Assembly: GCF_052324685.1 (NCBI RefSeq)
Contig: NW_027506903.1
Coordinates: forward strand, 448,897 to 512,896
DNA: 64,000 nucleotides
From: Brachyhypopomus gauderio
Taxonomy: Eukaryota > Chordata > Actinopteri > Gymnotiformes > Hypopomidae
Direction: 5' to 3'
Position numbers and translations under genes: made by a program. This document shows positions 50,952 through 61,452 of this stretch, piece by piece. Position 1 is the first letter of the stretch; each line of letters begins with the position of its first letter. The notes under the pieces are model-generated. The model did no database searches and was not told the DNA's origin. It worked only from the letters and a program-made list of their open reading frames with translations.

Positions 50952-52323
50952 GTGGGGCCTGTCTGCTACTGATTTTCATGGATAGTTTCTGCATCACTCA
51001 TTACAGATCATTCACAAAACAAATGGCTGACAAATGGTGTGAAATGCAAACAAATGAGGAAGGAGAACATTAGGAGAAGCAGAGACATTGTGAAATGTGA
51101 ACATGGTGCAGAGACTCAGACAGAGACAGACAGACAGACAAACGGACAGACGGACAATACCTGGTCCAGGTGAAGTTATGTGGCCGGGGATTCCCTCCTC
51201 CTTCACACTTAAGTTCGACTCCTGTCTTATCGACCAACCAGCTCCGATCATAGCCGGCAACTACGGCATCTGGAGGAACTAACACACAGATCGAGGGCCG
51301 TGATGGAGACTTGACTTCCACCAGACAGATTCACACTCTAGGCTCACACGGAGGGTTTTTTACGTCCAGACGTCGGCGACTGCCAGGAAGGTGAACTCAC
51401 AATGCACCACCAGCGTGTTGCGGAGACGCCGGGGGGACTCAAGGGCAGGATGCCACACCAGACAGTCCAGCCGTGACCCGTCCATGTCCCGGAGTGGGCG
51501 TAACAAGAAATTGGAGGTCACGACCCCGTCCTCTGAGGTCCTGTTCTGCGATGTGCCGGTGATGTTCGTGTCCCAGGAAAGGCGGGGCAAGGGTAGGCCG
51601 ACTGCCCTGCAGGTTGCCGCCAAGCGTTTGGTCTGGCCCTCCTCCAGAACAACAGGGTCCAGAGAGGAGATGGGCAGCCCTGGAGAAGACGGCACAAACC
51701 AGAAGGGGATGAAGAGGAGCAGGACAGACACATACAAGAACGTCAAAACAGGCCCCGTTTAACGATCAGAGATTTAAGACTCGGCCAGTGGGTAACAGAG
51801 TTAGCTCAACAAAGTAAACTCAAAGCAAAATTGTTGCCAACAGTTTATGTCCAGGTGGTGATATAGTACTTTAACACAGTGTGTACGTAGACACTCATGT
51901 CTGCCAGGTCTGATTCTACAGTCATACAGACAGATGTACAGTTATGCTATAATGGACATATTTACTCTAAAAGCATAAGGCCATGCACCCAGGATCCTTC
52001 CAATCAGAGACACCCGGTTCCCTATTTCCTTACTGTCTTTTGATCTTCTCATATTATTTAATCATGTCTGTGCATTGTTTCAGCTCAAGGCAGGAGGAAC
52101 GAAAGCATGAGAGAGATCTTACTCCACACAGCGAGCAGGATGGATCTCTCGAAGTTTCCTGATGGATACGTGGAAATATGGCAGGTGTACGAGGCGTGGT
52201 CAGACTCCTTCGTGGTCAGGATCAGCAGTGTAGAGTCTTTAATAGGGTCAGCGCTCTCAAAACGCACGCGCCCAGCAAAGCCAGGAAACTCTACACGTAC
52301 GCACACACAGCCACAACCGCCAA

Positions 52324-52370
<47 letters not shown>

Positions 52371-53809
52371 GGAAATCTAAGCAAGAAAGTCAAGTGAGAC
52401 CAACACTGGCAGAGTATATTGTGAACCAGAGTGTGTACATTCAGTGTGTGTGTATCAACGGTATCTTGTAGTGCTTCTATCTGTGCAGTGTGTGTGTGTG
52501 TGTGTGTTTGTACTTTTAATGCATGTGTATGAAGGCACCTTGCAAAATCTGTCATGTGACGATTGTGTATGTGCATGTGTGTGTGTGCAGTCTATCCATC
52601 ATGTTTCCACAGAGCACACTCACGCATGTGTGTGTGTGTGTGTGTGTGGGCACCTTGTACTCCCTCTGTCATGTGTCTGGTGATAATTTGTTCCTTCACA
52701 CCACTGTTCTTCTCTCTGTACCAGGTGACCTGCACCACACTCTCCTTGTCCTGGGCTTTAAACTGGCACGGCAGACGAGACTCCTCGTCGGCATAGGCGC
52801 GCAGGGTGAGGGACGGCGGGGGCTGCAGGAACTCCCCCCGCACACAGACTGGTGGGCACGAGGGAACAGGAGCGAGGACGTTTACCCAGAGCGTTGGGGG
52901 AGGACAACACAAAAGACAACCGTGTGAGCGTTATCGAGTCGTGCTGCCGTGAGAACGACACCGGGGAGACAGAGATCTGTGTTTGCATGTTTGTGTGTGT
53001 AGTCTTAGAAGACAACCAAAGATTGTGTATATCCGAGATGAATGTGTGCGGTGTGTTTTGAGTTGAATTACCCAATTTTTGAGTTAATGATCAACTTATC
53101 AGTCAGTCTATCATGACAGTGTTAGACAGAGTGGAGGTTCACACACAGACAAGGCCACTAATGACTAACAGACAAGGACATTCCCATAAACACGAGTGGG
53201 AGCTGAAAACTCCTCAAAACTCATTCAATTGCTCCGACTCCATACGCAGTGTCTCAGTTTTCAAGACGAGAGAAAAAAGAGCCATGTGTTAACTCTCTTG
53301 TTCCTCTATCTCCCCAGGCATCTGTGTGTTGACTGAACTACAGGCATTTCTTGCTCATATTTATATTTACACGGAGTTGGCACCTCACTCAACCCACAAC
53401 ACCACAAAACATAGAGGGAGCTTAAACTCGTCACACAACTCCTTCGTGTTGCAGGATCAATCCACAAAACGTATAAATGTATATATATAGTTTGCATAAG
53501 CAGGCCTAAATAGGCATGAATGAAAATAAATGAAAGCACATTGTTTGTCGATATTTTCTGCCTGAAAATCTTTTATACACACATGTGCCAGTTTCATATA
53601 CACACATGTGCTTGAAAACATGTGCACGCACTGTATGTCTTCATGTTTATGCGTGTATAATCTGGAAGATATACAGGTCGGTCACATTCCTGCACAGGTA
53701 ACTGGGGGTGTGTTCTGAAGTGCGAGTAATGATTACACATTCTTATTAGACATTATAACTCACCAATTACTCTTGTCAGTAAGACACCAAACCAGGCTAG
53801 GCGTGTCAT
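46857..53809 (-). CDS. nectin4: Nectin-4-like cell adhesion molecule, complete, 11 coding exons
   Basis: A single-pass membrane protein that binds nectins in trans and afadin in the cell at adherens junctions (family knowledge). Exons: 53809-53764, 52848-52654, 52290-52123, 51679-51401, 51278-51161, 49796-49645, 48663-48495, 48354-48279, 47599-47534, 47412-47224, 47111-46857; 570 residues, phases consistent. Exon 1 is a signal peptide (MTRLAWFGVLLTR). Three Ig domains follow: V-type (Cys in RLPCQF and SYTCHI), Ig2 (AATCRAVG, LDCLVW) and Ig3 (ELKCEGGG, YQCEARNTVG). A membrane helix lies at about 330-355, then basic HHRHKNKKLKRE and SRQTSMRRLNSFS. The C-terminus NHFHYSNGNL...HPHGQII parallels human NECTIN4 (ending GHLV). 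Adjacency to arhgap30 also supports nectin4. The small exon 1 call is the least certain. Confidence 0.92.
50636..50690. repeat. (CA)n microsatellite in a nectin4 intron
   Basis: About 55 bp of CA dinucleotide in the large intron between exons 5 and 6. Confidence 0.95.
50884..50948. repeat. (GA)n microsatellite in a nectin4 intron
   Basis: About 65 bp of pure GA in the same intron. The strand transcribed as RNA carries (CU)n. Confidence 0.95.
52326..52369. repeat. (CA)n microsatellite near nectin4 exon 3
   Basis: About 44 bp of CA, starting 36 bp upstream of the exon 3 acceptor in transcript terms. More GT-rich blocks follow at 52490-52510 and 52628-52648, so this short intron is largely dinucleotide repeat. 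Confidence 0.95.
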
Positions 53810-54940
53810 TTTCCTCAAGGGTCCTCTAGTCGAAATTGTTTCAGAATGAAAAACTGACAGTTCCCAGTTTCAGATATATCCGATTAGTACAATCTGTTTC
53901 TTGTCATCGTCTCCCATAATCAGACTCTTGGCAATAGGTTTGTATGTCCCATAATGCTCAAGATCCCATTTAATCGACTAGATCCACGAGCTGGTAGTTC
54001 CTTGATACTTTGGATCCAGCAGTATTTCTATTTACCAATGTTTGCTCAAAAAATACTACTCCATCCGAGTCTACAGCAAACAACCTTACAACTTAGAGAT
54101 ATATCACATCGACAAGTTGATTAAAAATGGGTTTACGTGAATGTTCGGTAGACCGGATTTCGCAGCATTCTTCAAAGCGTTCCTCCTCTGTTCTCCTGCT
54201 ACCTGAAGTTTTTAAAAAAATTACACACACCTGTTTGCTCGCGTGCACTGCGTGCTCCGCCCACCGTGCACGCGCTGCGCGCTCCCGCCCGACTATTCTA
54301 TGTGGACTCCCTGAAACTCTAAACGTCGTGACCTTTGTCCTGTGCAATGGCGCGTTATAGGGGTCTCGCAGCGAGACAGACAGTGCACTCCAAAAAAAGC
54401 AAACGTCTGGAAGATTAATAAACTGCAACGGCATATTAAAAAATGGAAGAAGGTAATAATTCCGATGGCGTTCGCCTGGGCAGTGGGTCTATGACTGGCC
54501 TGTTGTTAAGAACCCAGAACGCTGTTGCAAAGAACTCCACGGACCAGACAAACCAGTTCTGGATGCTTTTTTAGTACATCACCAACAGTGCCGGATGCCA
54601 TACCAAAACTCATGGTCCAACGTAAATAAAGTTCATGTGCTTACACATGAATGGGTTGTTAGGACGGATACAAACGGGAAGAAATCAACAAACAGCATGA
54701 TTTGTTAAACTGGAGTATTTATTTTAACCCATTATAAACGTCATATACCGTGACATCATGTAGACCCACGTAACGGTTAGTCTATGAGACGTGGTTGTAA
54801 TGTAATAACGAATGGTATCAGATTATTTCAGTTGCGCACTACTAAGACATGTTTTTTCGGCGTCGAGTTCCTTGCGCTGTTAGCGCTGACTTGGAAACTG
54901 GAAATGACACAAGATCCTGTTTTCTGCAGTGTTAAGACAT

Positions 54941-54978
<38 letters not shown>

Positions 54979-55367
54979 GAGAGAGAGAGACAGAGACTGA
55001 CAGACAGAAAAAGAGAGAGAGAGAGAGAGAATTTGGTCTAATGTCAAATCTCATCCATAGTCTGTTGTTAAATGTATTTTCGAAGACAAAATAGTTAGTT
55101 ACATCATTTCCGCTTATTTAAAATGTTAAACCTCAAATGCAATGACATAAAAAGTTACACGCCCTGTACATTAAATAAAAGCTAAAGTTATTTATAAAGT
55201 TAAAAAGAAGATACATAATTGAATATTGAAACAGATGCACATGTGGATAAACTGCACAGTGAGAGAGAGAGAGTTTTGCAGTATTCTCAGAAAAACAGGA
55301 TGAAATGGTGAGATGTGAGATGATCGGCTGTTCTGTCCTCTGACCGTCGCACTGACTGCACTAGGCC
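53810..55367. other. nectin4 upstream region and fcer1g 3' flank
   Basis: Holds the nectin4 promoter side. A mixed (TG)n-(GA)n microsatellite lies at about 54943-55030. No further gene recognised; minus-strand frames around 54100-54430 lack family features. Confidence 0.5.
54943..55030. repeat. Compound (TG)n-(GA)n microsatellite
   Basis: A GT repeat of about 33 bp is followed by interrupted GA/CAGA repeats. Confidence 0.9.
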
Positions 55368-55716
55368 TTATTTTGCTGCTTTCTTCTTCATGTGAAGCGT
55401 CTCATAGGTGTCAGTAGCATGAGGCTTCAAACCCTGTGACAGAGACACCAGGAGAGCTCAGGTTGGCACAAAAATATTTGTGATTAAATGGCACTGCAGG
55501 ATGATTTCAAGCACACCCTACCTGATAGATCCCTTCGCCCTGAGCCTTTGAGGGAGAGAGAGGAAGGGTTCATGTTTATAATTAGGCATTTAAAGATATC
55601 AGCGCATTTCTGTGAGCAAATGTTCTGAGCAGTGTGTGGTACCTCTGCTCAAGTTATGTGGTATATGGTGTCATCTGTGAATACACAGTTCCTGTTTCTT
55701 CCTACATGTTGAAACA

Positions 55717-55762
<46 letters not shown>

Positions 55763-57194
55763 TGTGTACATGTGTGCATCTGAGCTCATGGTGCTCATGA
55801 TCAAGCTTAAAGCGACATGTCCATGTACATCTTCACATTTTAACTTTGGACACTTACGTGAGAAGAGTGTTACGCTCAGTGAGAACGTGTGAATGCAAGT
55901 GTGTTTGAAGAAAAAAAAAAAACAATGTTGGTGGTCACTAACAGAAAGAGATGTGAAAAGCAGACCAAGAAAGACTCACACTGCACACGAACCAACCCAG
56001 CGACAGACAGACATGCAGAGACAGACGGACACAGAGTTACAAGACCTACCTCCGCAGCCCTCTCATTGTTTCTAGAAAGCATCTGCCCAACATATCAGGA
56101 GAGATCATTGTAATTAATTAATATAATAATAAGGGATTAATTAATTTGTAATACCAATTAATTAAATATATAATATTAAATGATACTACACATTGATAAT
56201 AAAAAGTTTACATTCTTTCTAAAGGAATGATGATGATGATGATGATTATTATTATTATTACTAGCACAATATAATAGATTTTTTGTATTATGGGTTCCCA
56301 TTCAACCTAGTGACCTATCAGAGCGGACAGGGCGTCCTGGACTGGCAGGGCTGTGAATGCTCTAAGACTCTACAAGCCGCGCTGGTGCCGGTCAACAGGG
56401 CGCCTGCCGACGAGCTCACCAACCAATCACGACACTCACATCAACAGAACATCTCCTCATCTGCTTATCTACTGCTGTTCATTCCTGCCAGGTGTGTCTC
56501 TCAGTGTTGGCATTTTATGTGTGATCATATTGATTGTACAGTATCTTTGGGTATCTTGAAAGGCGCCTTAAATAAAGTGAATTATTATTATTATTATACA
56601 AGTATATTATAAGTCTCTTCTATGTCTCCTATATGTCTATTATACATCTATTATAAGTCTCTTATAAGTATAAATATAAATAATAATAATAATAAAGTTT
56701 ATTTTGTCTCCTATATGTCTATTATAAGTCTTTATTATAAAATTATAATAATATAGTTTCTTATGTCTAATATAAGTCTATTATAAGTCTCTTATATGTC
56801 TATTATAAGTCTATTATAAGTCTATTATAAGTCTATTATAAGTCTCTTTTGATGAGGCTCTGAGTGCCGTGTGGCCATATTTAATTTGCCCTTAACTGTT
56901 TTTAGATGAAGACCTTAAATAGGCAGATTCTGTAAATGGGGTGGAGTTGTTCTCTCATATCTCGTATGTATGTATTTGTGATAATACACAAAATTTATCT
57001 ATAATTCTAAACTTCTTAACACCAACATATTTCTGTTGTATACTAATGGTACATGAGTAAAGTAAACCACGGTGTAGGACAGGGGAGTGATGAAACACAT
57101 ACCCTCAGTCTGCAGTAGAGAGCAGTCAGCACAATGCCATAAACAATCAGAATGCCATCCAGGATGTAACACAATTCACCACCCAATGCAGCTG

Positions 57195-57246
<52 letters not shown>

Positions 57247-57642
57247 ATCATCATCATAATCAGCTGTCTGAAAATATTCCATAGTACAGTATATAAACAT
57301 ACCTTTATAAACAACCTTATAAACTCAGTGACGACTTTGATAATACAAAACTCTCACATTTGTTAAAGTTCAGATTTTGGCAGAATGCATTGGAATTTAC
57401 TCTAATAACTTTACGTAAACATTTTTAGCATTCTAGGTGCACTGCACTGCACCTAAAAAATTTGTGTCATATCATGTTTGGCAAAAATATGCAATAGACC
57501 TTGACATTAACGTCACCCATTAAATAGATACTAACCCTACTTATCATTTATATAATCTAACAACTAATAACAACCGTTAGTGGGCCTTACCAGCACTTTG
57601 GATTTTCAGAAGAAATAAGAACAAGATCCCTAAACCGAACAT
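55368..57642 (-). CDS. fcer1g: Fc receptor gamma chain (ITAM adaptor), complete, 5 exons
   Basis: A disulfide-linked dimeric signalling subunit for Fc and other activating immune receptors; its phosphorylated ITAM recruits Syk (family knowledge). Exons: 57642-57591, 57191-57103, 56082-56050, 55545-55522, 55433-55368; 87 residues, against 86 in human. Seen: a signal peptide (MFGLGILFLFLLKIQSA), a tiny ectodomain with the dimer Cys in ELCYILD, the conserved membrane Asp in that same motif, a helix to LYCRLR, and an ITAM YQGL-x7-YETL split by the last intron. The start at 57642 was chosen because it gives a clean signal peptide; the upstream ATGs do not. A basic C-terminus (MKKKAAK) follows the ITAM. 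Exons of 33 and 24 bp were placed by phase and homology. Human FCER1G is also in 1q23. Confidence 0.94.
55719..55768. repeat. (TG)n microsatellite in an fcer1g intron
   Basis: About 50 bp, with one TA interruption, between exons 3 and 4. Confidence 0.9.
56525..56596 (+). mobile_element. Retroposon 3' tail ending in (ATT)n
   Basis: ATCTTTGGGTATCTTGAAAG, then GGCGCCTTAAATAAA and an ATT run, has the form of a common teleost LINE/SINE 3' end. Only the tail is convincing, and the upstream part was not classified. Confidence 0.4.
56600..56845. repeat. 11-bp minisatellite, TCTATTATAAG
   Basis: Units of TCTATTATAAG and close variants (TCTCTTATAAG, TCTATTATACA). The array is degenerate on the left and nearly perfect in its last five copies (about 56790-56845). 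It lies in an fcer1g intron. Confidence 0.85.
57199..57242. repeat. (CA)n microsatellite at an fcer1g splice acceptor
   Basis: Begins 8 bp upstream of exon 2 in transcript sense. The intron therefore ends (GT)n, then TTTTCCAG. Confidence 0.95.
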
Positions 57643-58069
57643 GGTGGCAGCGAACGAGAGAGAAACCGAATCAGAGAAGTAGATAACTGAAGCAGTTTTC
57701 AAATATGGGTGGTGTAGGTATGGGGGTTTGATTCTACATATAAGCAGTGTGAACGCGGTCCTCAAACAGGAAATTGTGGGTTGCGACAGAGTAGCCATAG
57801 CACACTAATAAGATACAGAAGGCTACACTTCTCCCCACCATCTCAGACTGTTATCTCTCTACGACTTTTCACACAGACATGAAGAACTAGAAGCAAAATC
57901 TAGTTTTAGTGTTTACGGAACGCAACCGACAAGGATCTGTGAAAATCCCTGCAGTTGTTGTTTACACTGGAAGAAATGTGAAGATTTACTGTTTAATTAA
58001 ACATTAAGCAAAGCTTTTCATGTGATAAGTTGGAAATTGCTTTGATGCAGGGATTTATTGAAGAGAATG

Positions 58070-58072
<3 letters not shown>

Positions 58073-58150
<78 letters not shown>
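58073..58150. repeat. Compound (TG)n-(AG)n microsatellite
   Basis: About 56 bp of TG directly followed by about 22 bp of AG. Confidence 0.95.
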
Positions 58151-59090
58151 AGATAGAGAGAGAAAGAGAGAGACTTGTGCTTTACTGAAATATGAAACAG
58201 CTTAGAGTTGTGCAGTTCTAAATAAACCCAACTCTATCCCTAGCCCATACAAATTAGACTTACAGCATCCTCTAGTGGTGGAAATGTCAAGACAAGGAAA
58301 CAAGTGGATGATAAAACAGTAATTCGGATATTAAAAATGTTGCAGAGCAAACAAGAACAATAGCAGTTATGCTGGTGTATACAGGAGGAAAGGTTTCTTA
58401 ACTGGAGTCCTGAGATGTTGCGCCTGATAAGAACCAGAACATCTCAGAACACAAACCAATAAATGCATCAATAGGGGACACAAACCTAAACACAGAAGAA
58501 TGACACCAAAAAACCTATATTAAATATACCAATATAGTCAGGTAACACTACACAACTAGACAAAACAAAGTTTACAAACTAATGCTGTTCCTTTAATGGT
58601 GCACGAACCAGAGCATTTCTTTTGTGGGTTAAAGTGTGTATCAGCAGGAGATACACGTGGAGCAGGTGGAGGTGTGAGATCAGAGGCTCAGTAACAGGCT
58701 GAGACAGGGCTGGAAAACAAAGAAAGAGGACCCAAACAAATGATACACCCATCCACCTTTGAACAGGTTTGAATCAGCAGAGTCATCAAACAGACTAGAA
58801 CAGAGCTCCACGTAAACACTCATCACACCAATATGCTCCAAGTTCTTGAATGAATTGAACAGGGTCACACGGTTCATTGGAAAACAACCGTCTAGAATAA
58901 TATTAGCCGAGGAACAACGAGGTGTATGTTCATTAAGAAACGAGGTTTATGTTCATTTTGAATGATTACCAAAATTTTTTTTTAGGAATCAGAAACTGCA
59001 ACTTTGGCTGCAAATTTGATATTTGGCTGCAACTTTAACGTGAGCCCATGTGACTTTTAACTACAGCTGCTCCGGTTATATCAGCAAATA

Positions 59091-59228
59091 TGTTCTTTAG
59101 AATGGCCAAATATGTTCTTTAGAATGGTCAAATGTGTTCTTTAGAATGGTCAAATGTGTTCTTTAGAATGATCAAATGTGTTCTTTAGAATGGGCAAATG
59201 TGTTCTTTAGAATGGCCAAACATGTTCT
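59091..59228. repeat. 22-bp tandem repeat, 6.2 copies
   Basis: The unit TGTTCTTTAGAATGGTCAAA plus TG repeats from 59091 with single-base differences between copies (GGCC, GGTC, GATC, GGGC at the variable site). Confidence 0.9.
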
Positions 59229-60462
59229 GATATCTGCGACGGTTAAATCCCTGTGTAAAGGGGACAGCAAATTTTACCCTCTAAGAAGTGACTGTTTATA
59301 TTTTCCACTGTCACACAGTACTTCAATTTAATGCGCTTTCACTGTTTTACCTTTTAAAACTTATAAAATCTACCCTCCAATCCCCATGTCACAATCAATT
59401 ATGTCCGAAATGCTTGACAATGTCACGCATTTTTACATTTTGGAAAAAACAGGTAGAGAAAAGGAACTTTCACTCTGTAGACTAAGCCATGTTTATTCAT
59501 GATCAAGGCATCGATACCTTACCTCTCTGCCTCTTAGAGAGCAATAATGACACCGTAAAAATCAAAAGGTTTCATCTAAAGCATCATTAGAAAAATTTAA
59601 ATTCTGCCAATTTTTTTGATTTGGTTCTTCAAAACATGTCTTCGCAATTACAGAGATTTACAGGCGCTGAAGACACAAAGACCAAATTTCTCTCGGGATC
59701 TTAAAGTTAAGAGTAGTGGTCGCTGAGTTCAAAGACTCCGTTCAAGGCAGCTTGAAAGTGTAGCATTATCTTCTCTTCAGGAGAACGGGGGGGGGGGGGG
59801 GGGCAAAATGTTTGTTACGGCTATTGCACATACAGCTTATACACGCAGACTCGCACAGGAACAGACAAACAAAGGTAATCAAACCGATTCTCGCAATCAC
59901 ACAGGTCAGGCTACACTCTCAGTCAGTTCTCTACACCGTTTCTCCTTTTCTTTCTAATACACACACGCGTGTGCAACCACACACAGATGCACGCACACGC
60001 ATGCACACACACACACACACACAATTATACAGTTACAGATCACAGTCCAGTTTAAACATCCAAATAAAAAAACAGTTTTCTAGATTAATGCCAAACCCAG
60101 AGTACAGTAAGCACAAACAAAATCCAGTAATGAAAATGAAAAAAAGAAGAAAAAAAAAAAAAAACTTGGGACATCTTCCCTGCAGACCCACATGCATTAT
60201 ACACGTTTTCAATCAGATCAGTGTAACCATGTCCAGTCCTGTATGGCGAATAAATATTGCTGGGGAGTGTGTGTCTGCATAAGTGTAAACAAAGAAACCA
60301 GACGGTCCTTTTGCGTGCGTACACACTGATGTGTGAACGCCAGTTATGGACGTGTTAATGCCAGGAATGAATAGTGGTGTTGAATTACTTGCAAAGTCTG
60401 TGAGCGTGAGACTCTGTTTGTGCATCCAGGTACTTTTGTGGTGGGGCGGGGTTTGGCCGAGT

Positions 60463-61394
60463 TCAGTAGGTGGTATTTGGTGTGTCGTGGGCGGAGCTAA
60501 ACAGAAGCTCCGCCTTCGAGCTGATGAAGTACGTCAACACGAGAGACACTATCAAAACAGTCAGTCCCACTCCCAGGGTCAACATCTGTGAGACAGGAAG
60601 CGAATCGTTAACAATAAACAACAGGAATATATAAAACATACTTACGAACTTGTCGATAAACTTAAACAGATAGAAATAGAGCAACATCAAGCATTAAACA
60701 GGCTGTCTCCACAACTGTTTCCACCTCAGTTACCTCTAGCTGTGGACTTGCAACTAGAAAAATGCGGGCTCGGATGGTCTTCCAGCGCGACTCTGTCCAC
60801 GTCGAGTACTCCCTGGAACCATACTCCGGAAGCTCAAAAGCAGGGGAGAGCGCTTTTGCCAGGCGCACGGACGCGCGCAAACAATAAGGGTCCCCCGCTG
60901 AGCTGTTAACTGAAGGAGGCCCGGACACCCAGTAGTAGGAATACAGCTGGAAGAAAAGAACAGAGAGGGACGTGTCCTCAGGAGCGTCTCACTCCCGCGT
61001 GCCGTAAAAGCAGCTCAGAAACACGTGGGCGTAGCGCCTTACGTCTACGCTCTCGCCAGGGACGTCGTTGGGCTTCAGGCACTGGGTTTTGTTGAGGGGG
61101 ATGGCGGTGCCGGTGGCGTTGGCCAGGACGAACTGGACGAGGCGAGTGACGCTTTTTGCCATTTTGTCCTGCCGCAGGCCGATGTAGTACTGAGGGGGGC
61201 CAGACTCTGGAGAAACGAGGGGTGGGGGGTGGGGTTACTGAGGAGGCGAGGAGAAGAGAGTGCGAGCGAACGTGAGGTCGTGGGCGGAGCAGACCTAGAA
61301 TGGAGCCGTGTCCACTGGCAGCCTCAGGGGGGAGGAGAGAACTGAACCAAGTATTATTAGAGCGCACCAGAAATCCATACAGCAACCTTGCCAT

Positions 61395-61452
<58 letters not shown>

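Larger units (their letters stand above)
57643..60462. other. fcer1g upstream region and ncstn 3' flank
   Basis: No gene recognised. A minus-strand AATAAA (59497-59492) about 970 bp past the ncstn stop may end that mRNA. Contains the repeats at 58073-58150 and 59091-59228 and a G-run at 59787-59802. Confidence 0.5.

Noticed and set aside
54093-54434. 113-codon minus-strand ORF upstream of nectin4 exon 1, considered as the nectin4 N-terminus
   Set aside because: No signal peptide and no splice join in phase. The short exon at 53809-53764 gives a clean signal peptide with a consensus donor.
57643-57798. Longer fcer1g start (upstream ATG in the same frame)
   Set aside because: It would bury the signal peptide behind about 50 residues; family members begin directly with the signal peptide.
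58680-58877. 65-codon minus-strand ORF between fcer1g and ncstn
   Set aside because: Short, with no recognisable domain, splice partner or neighbour context.
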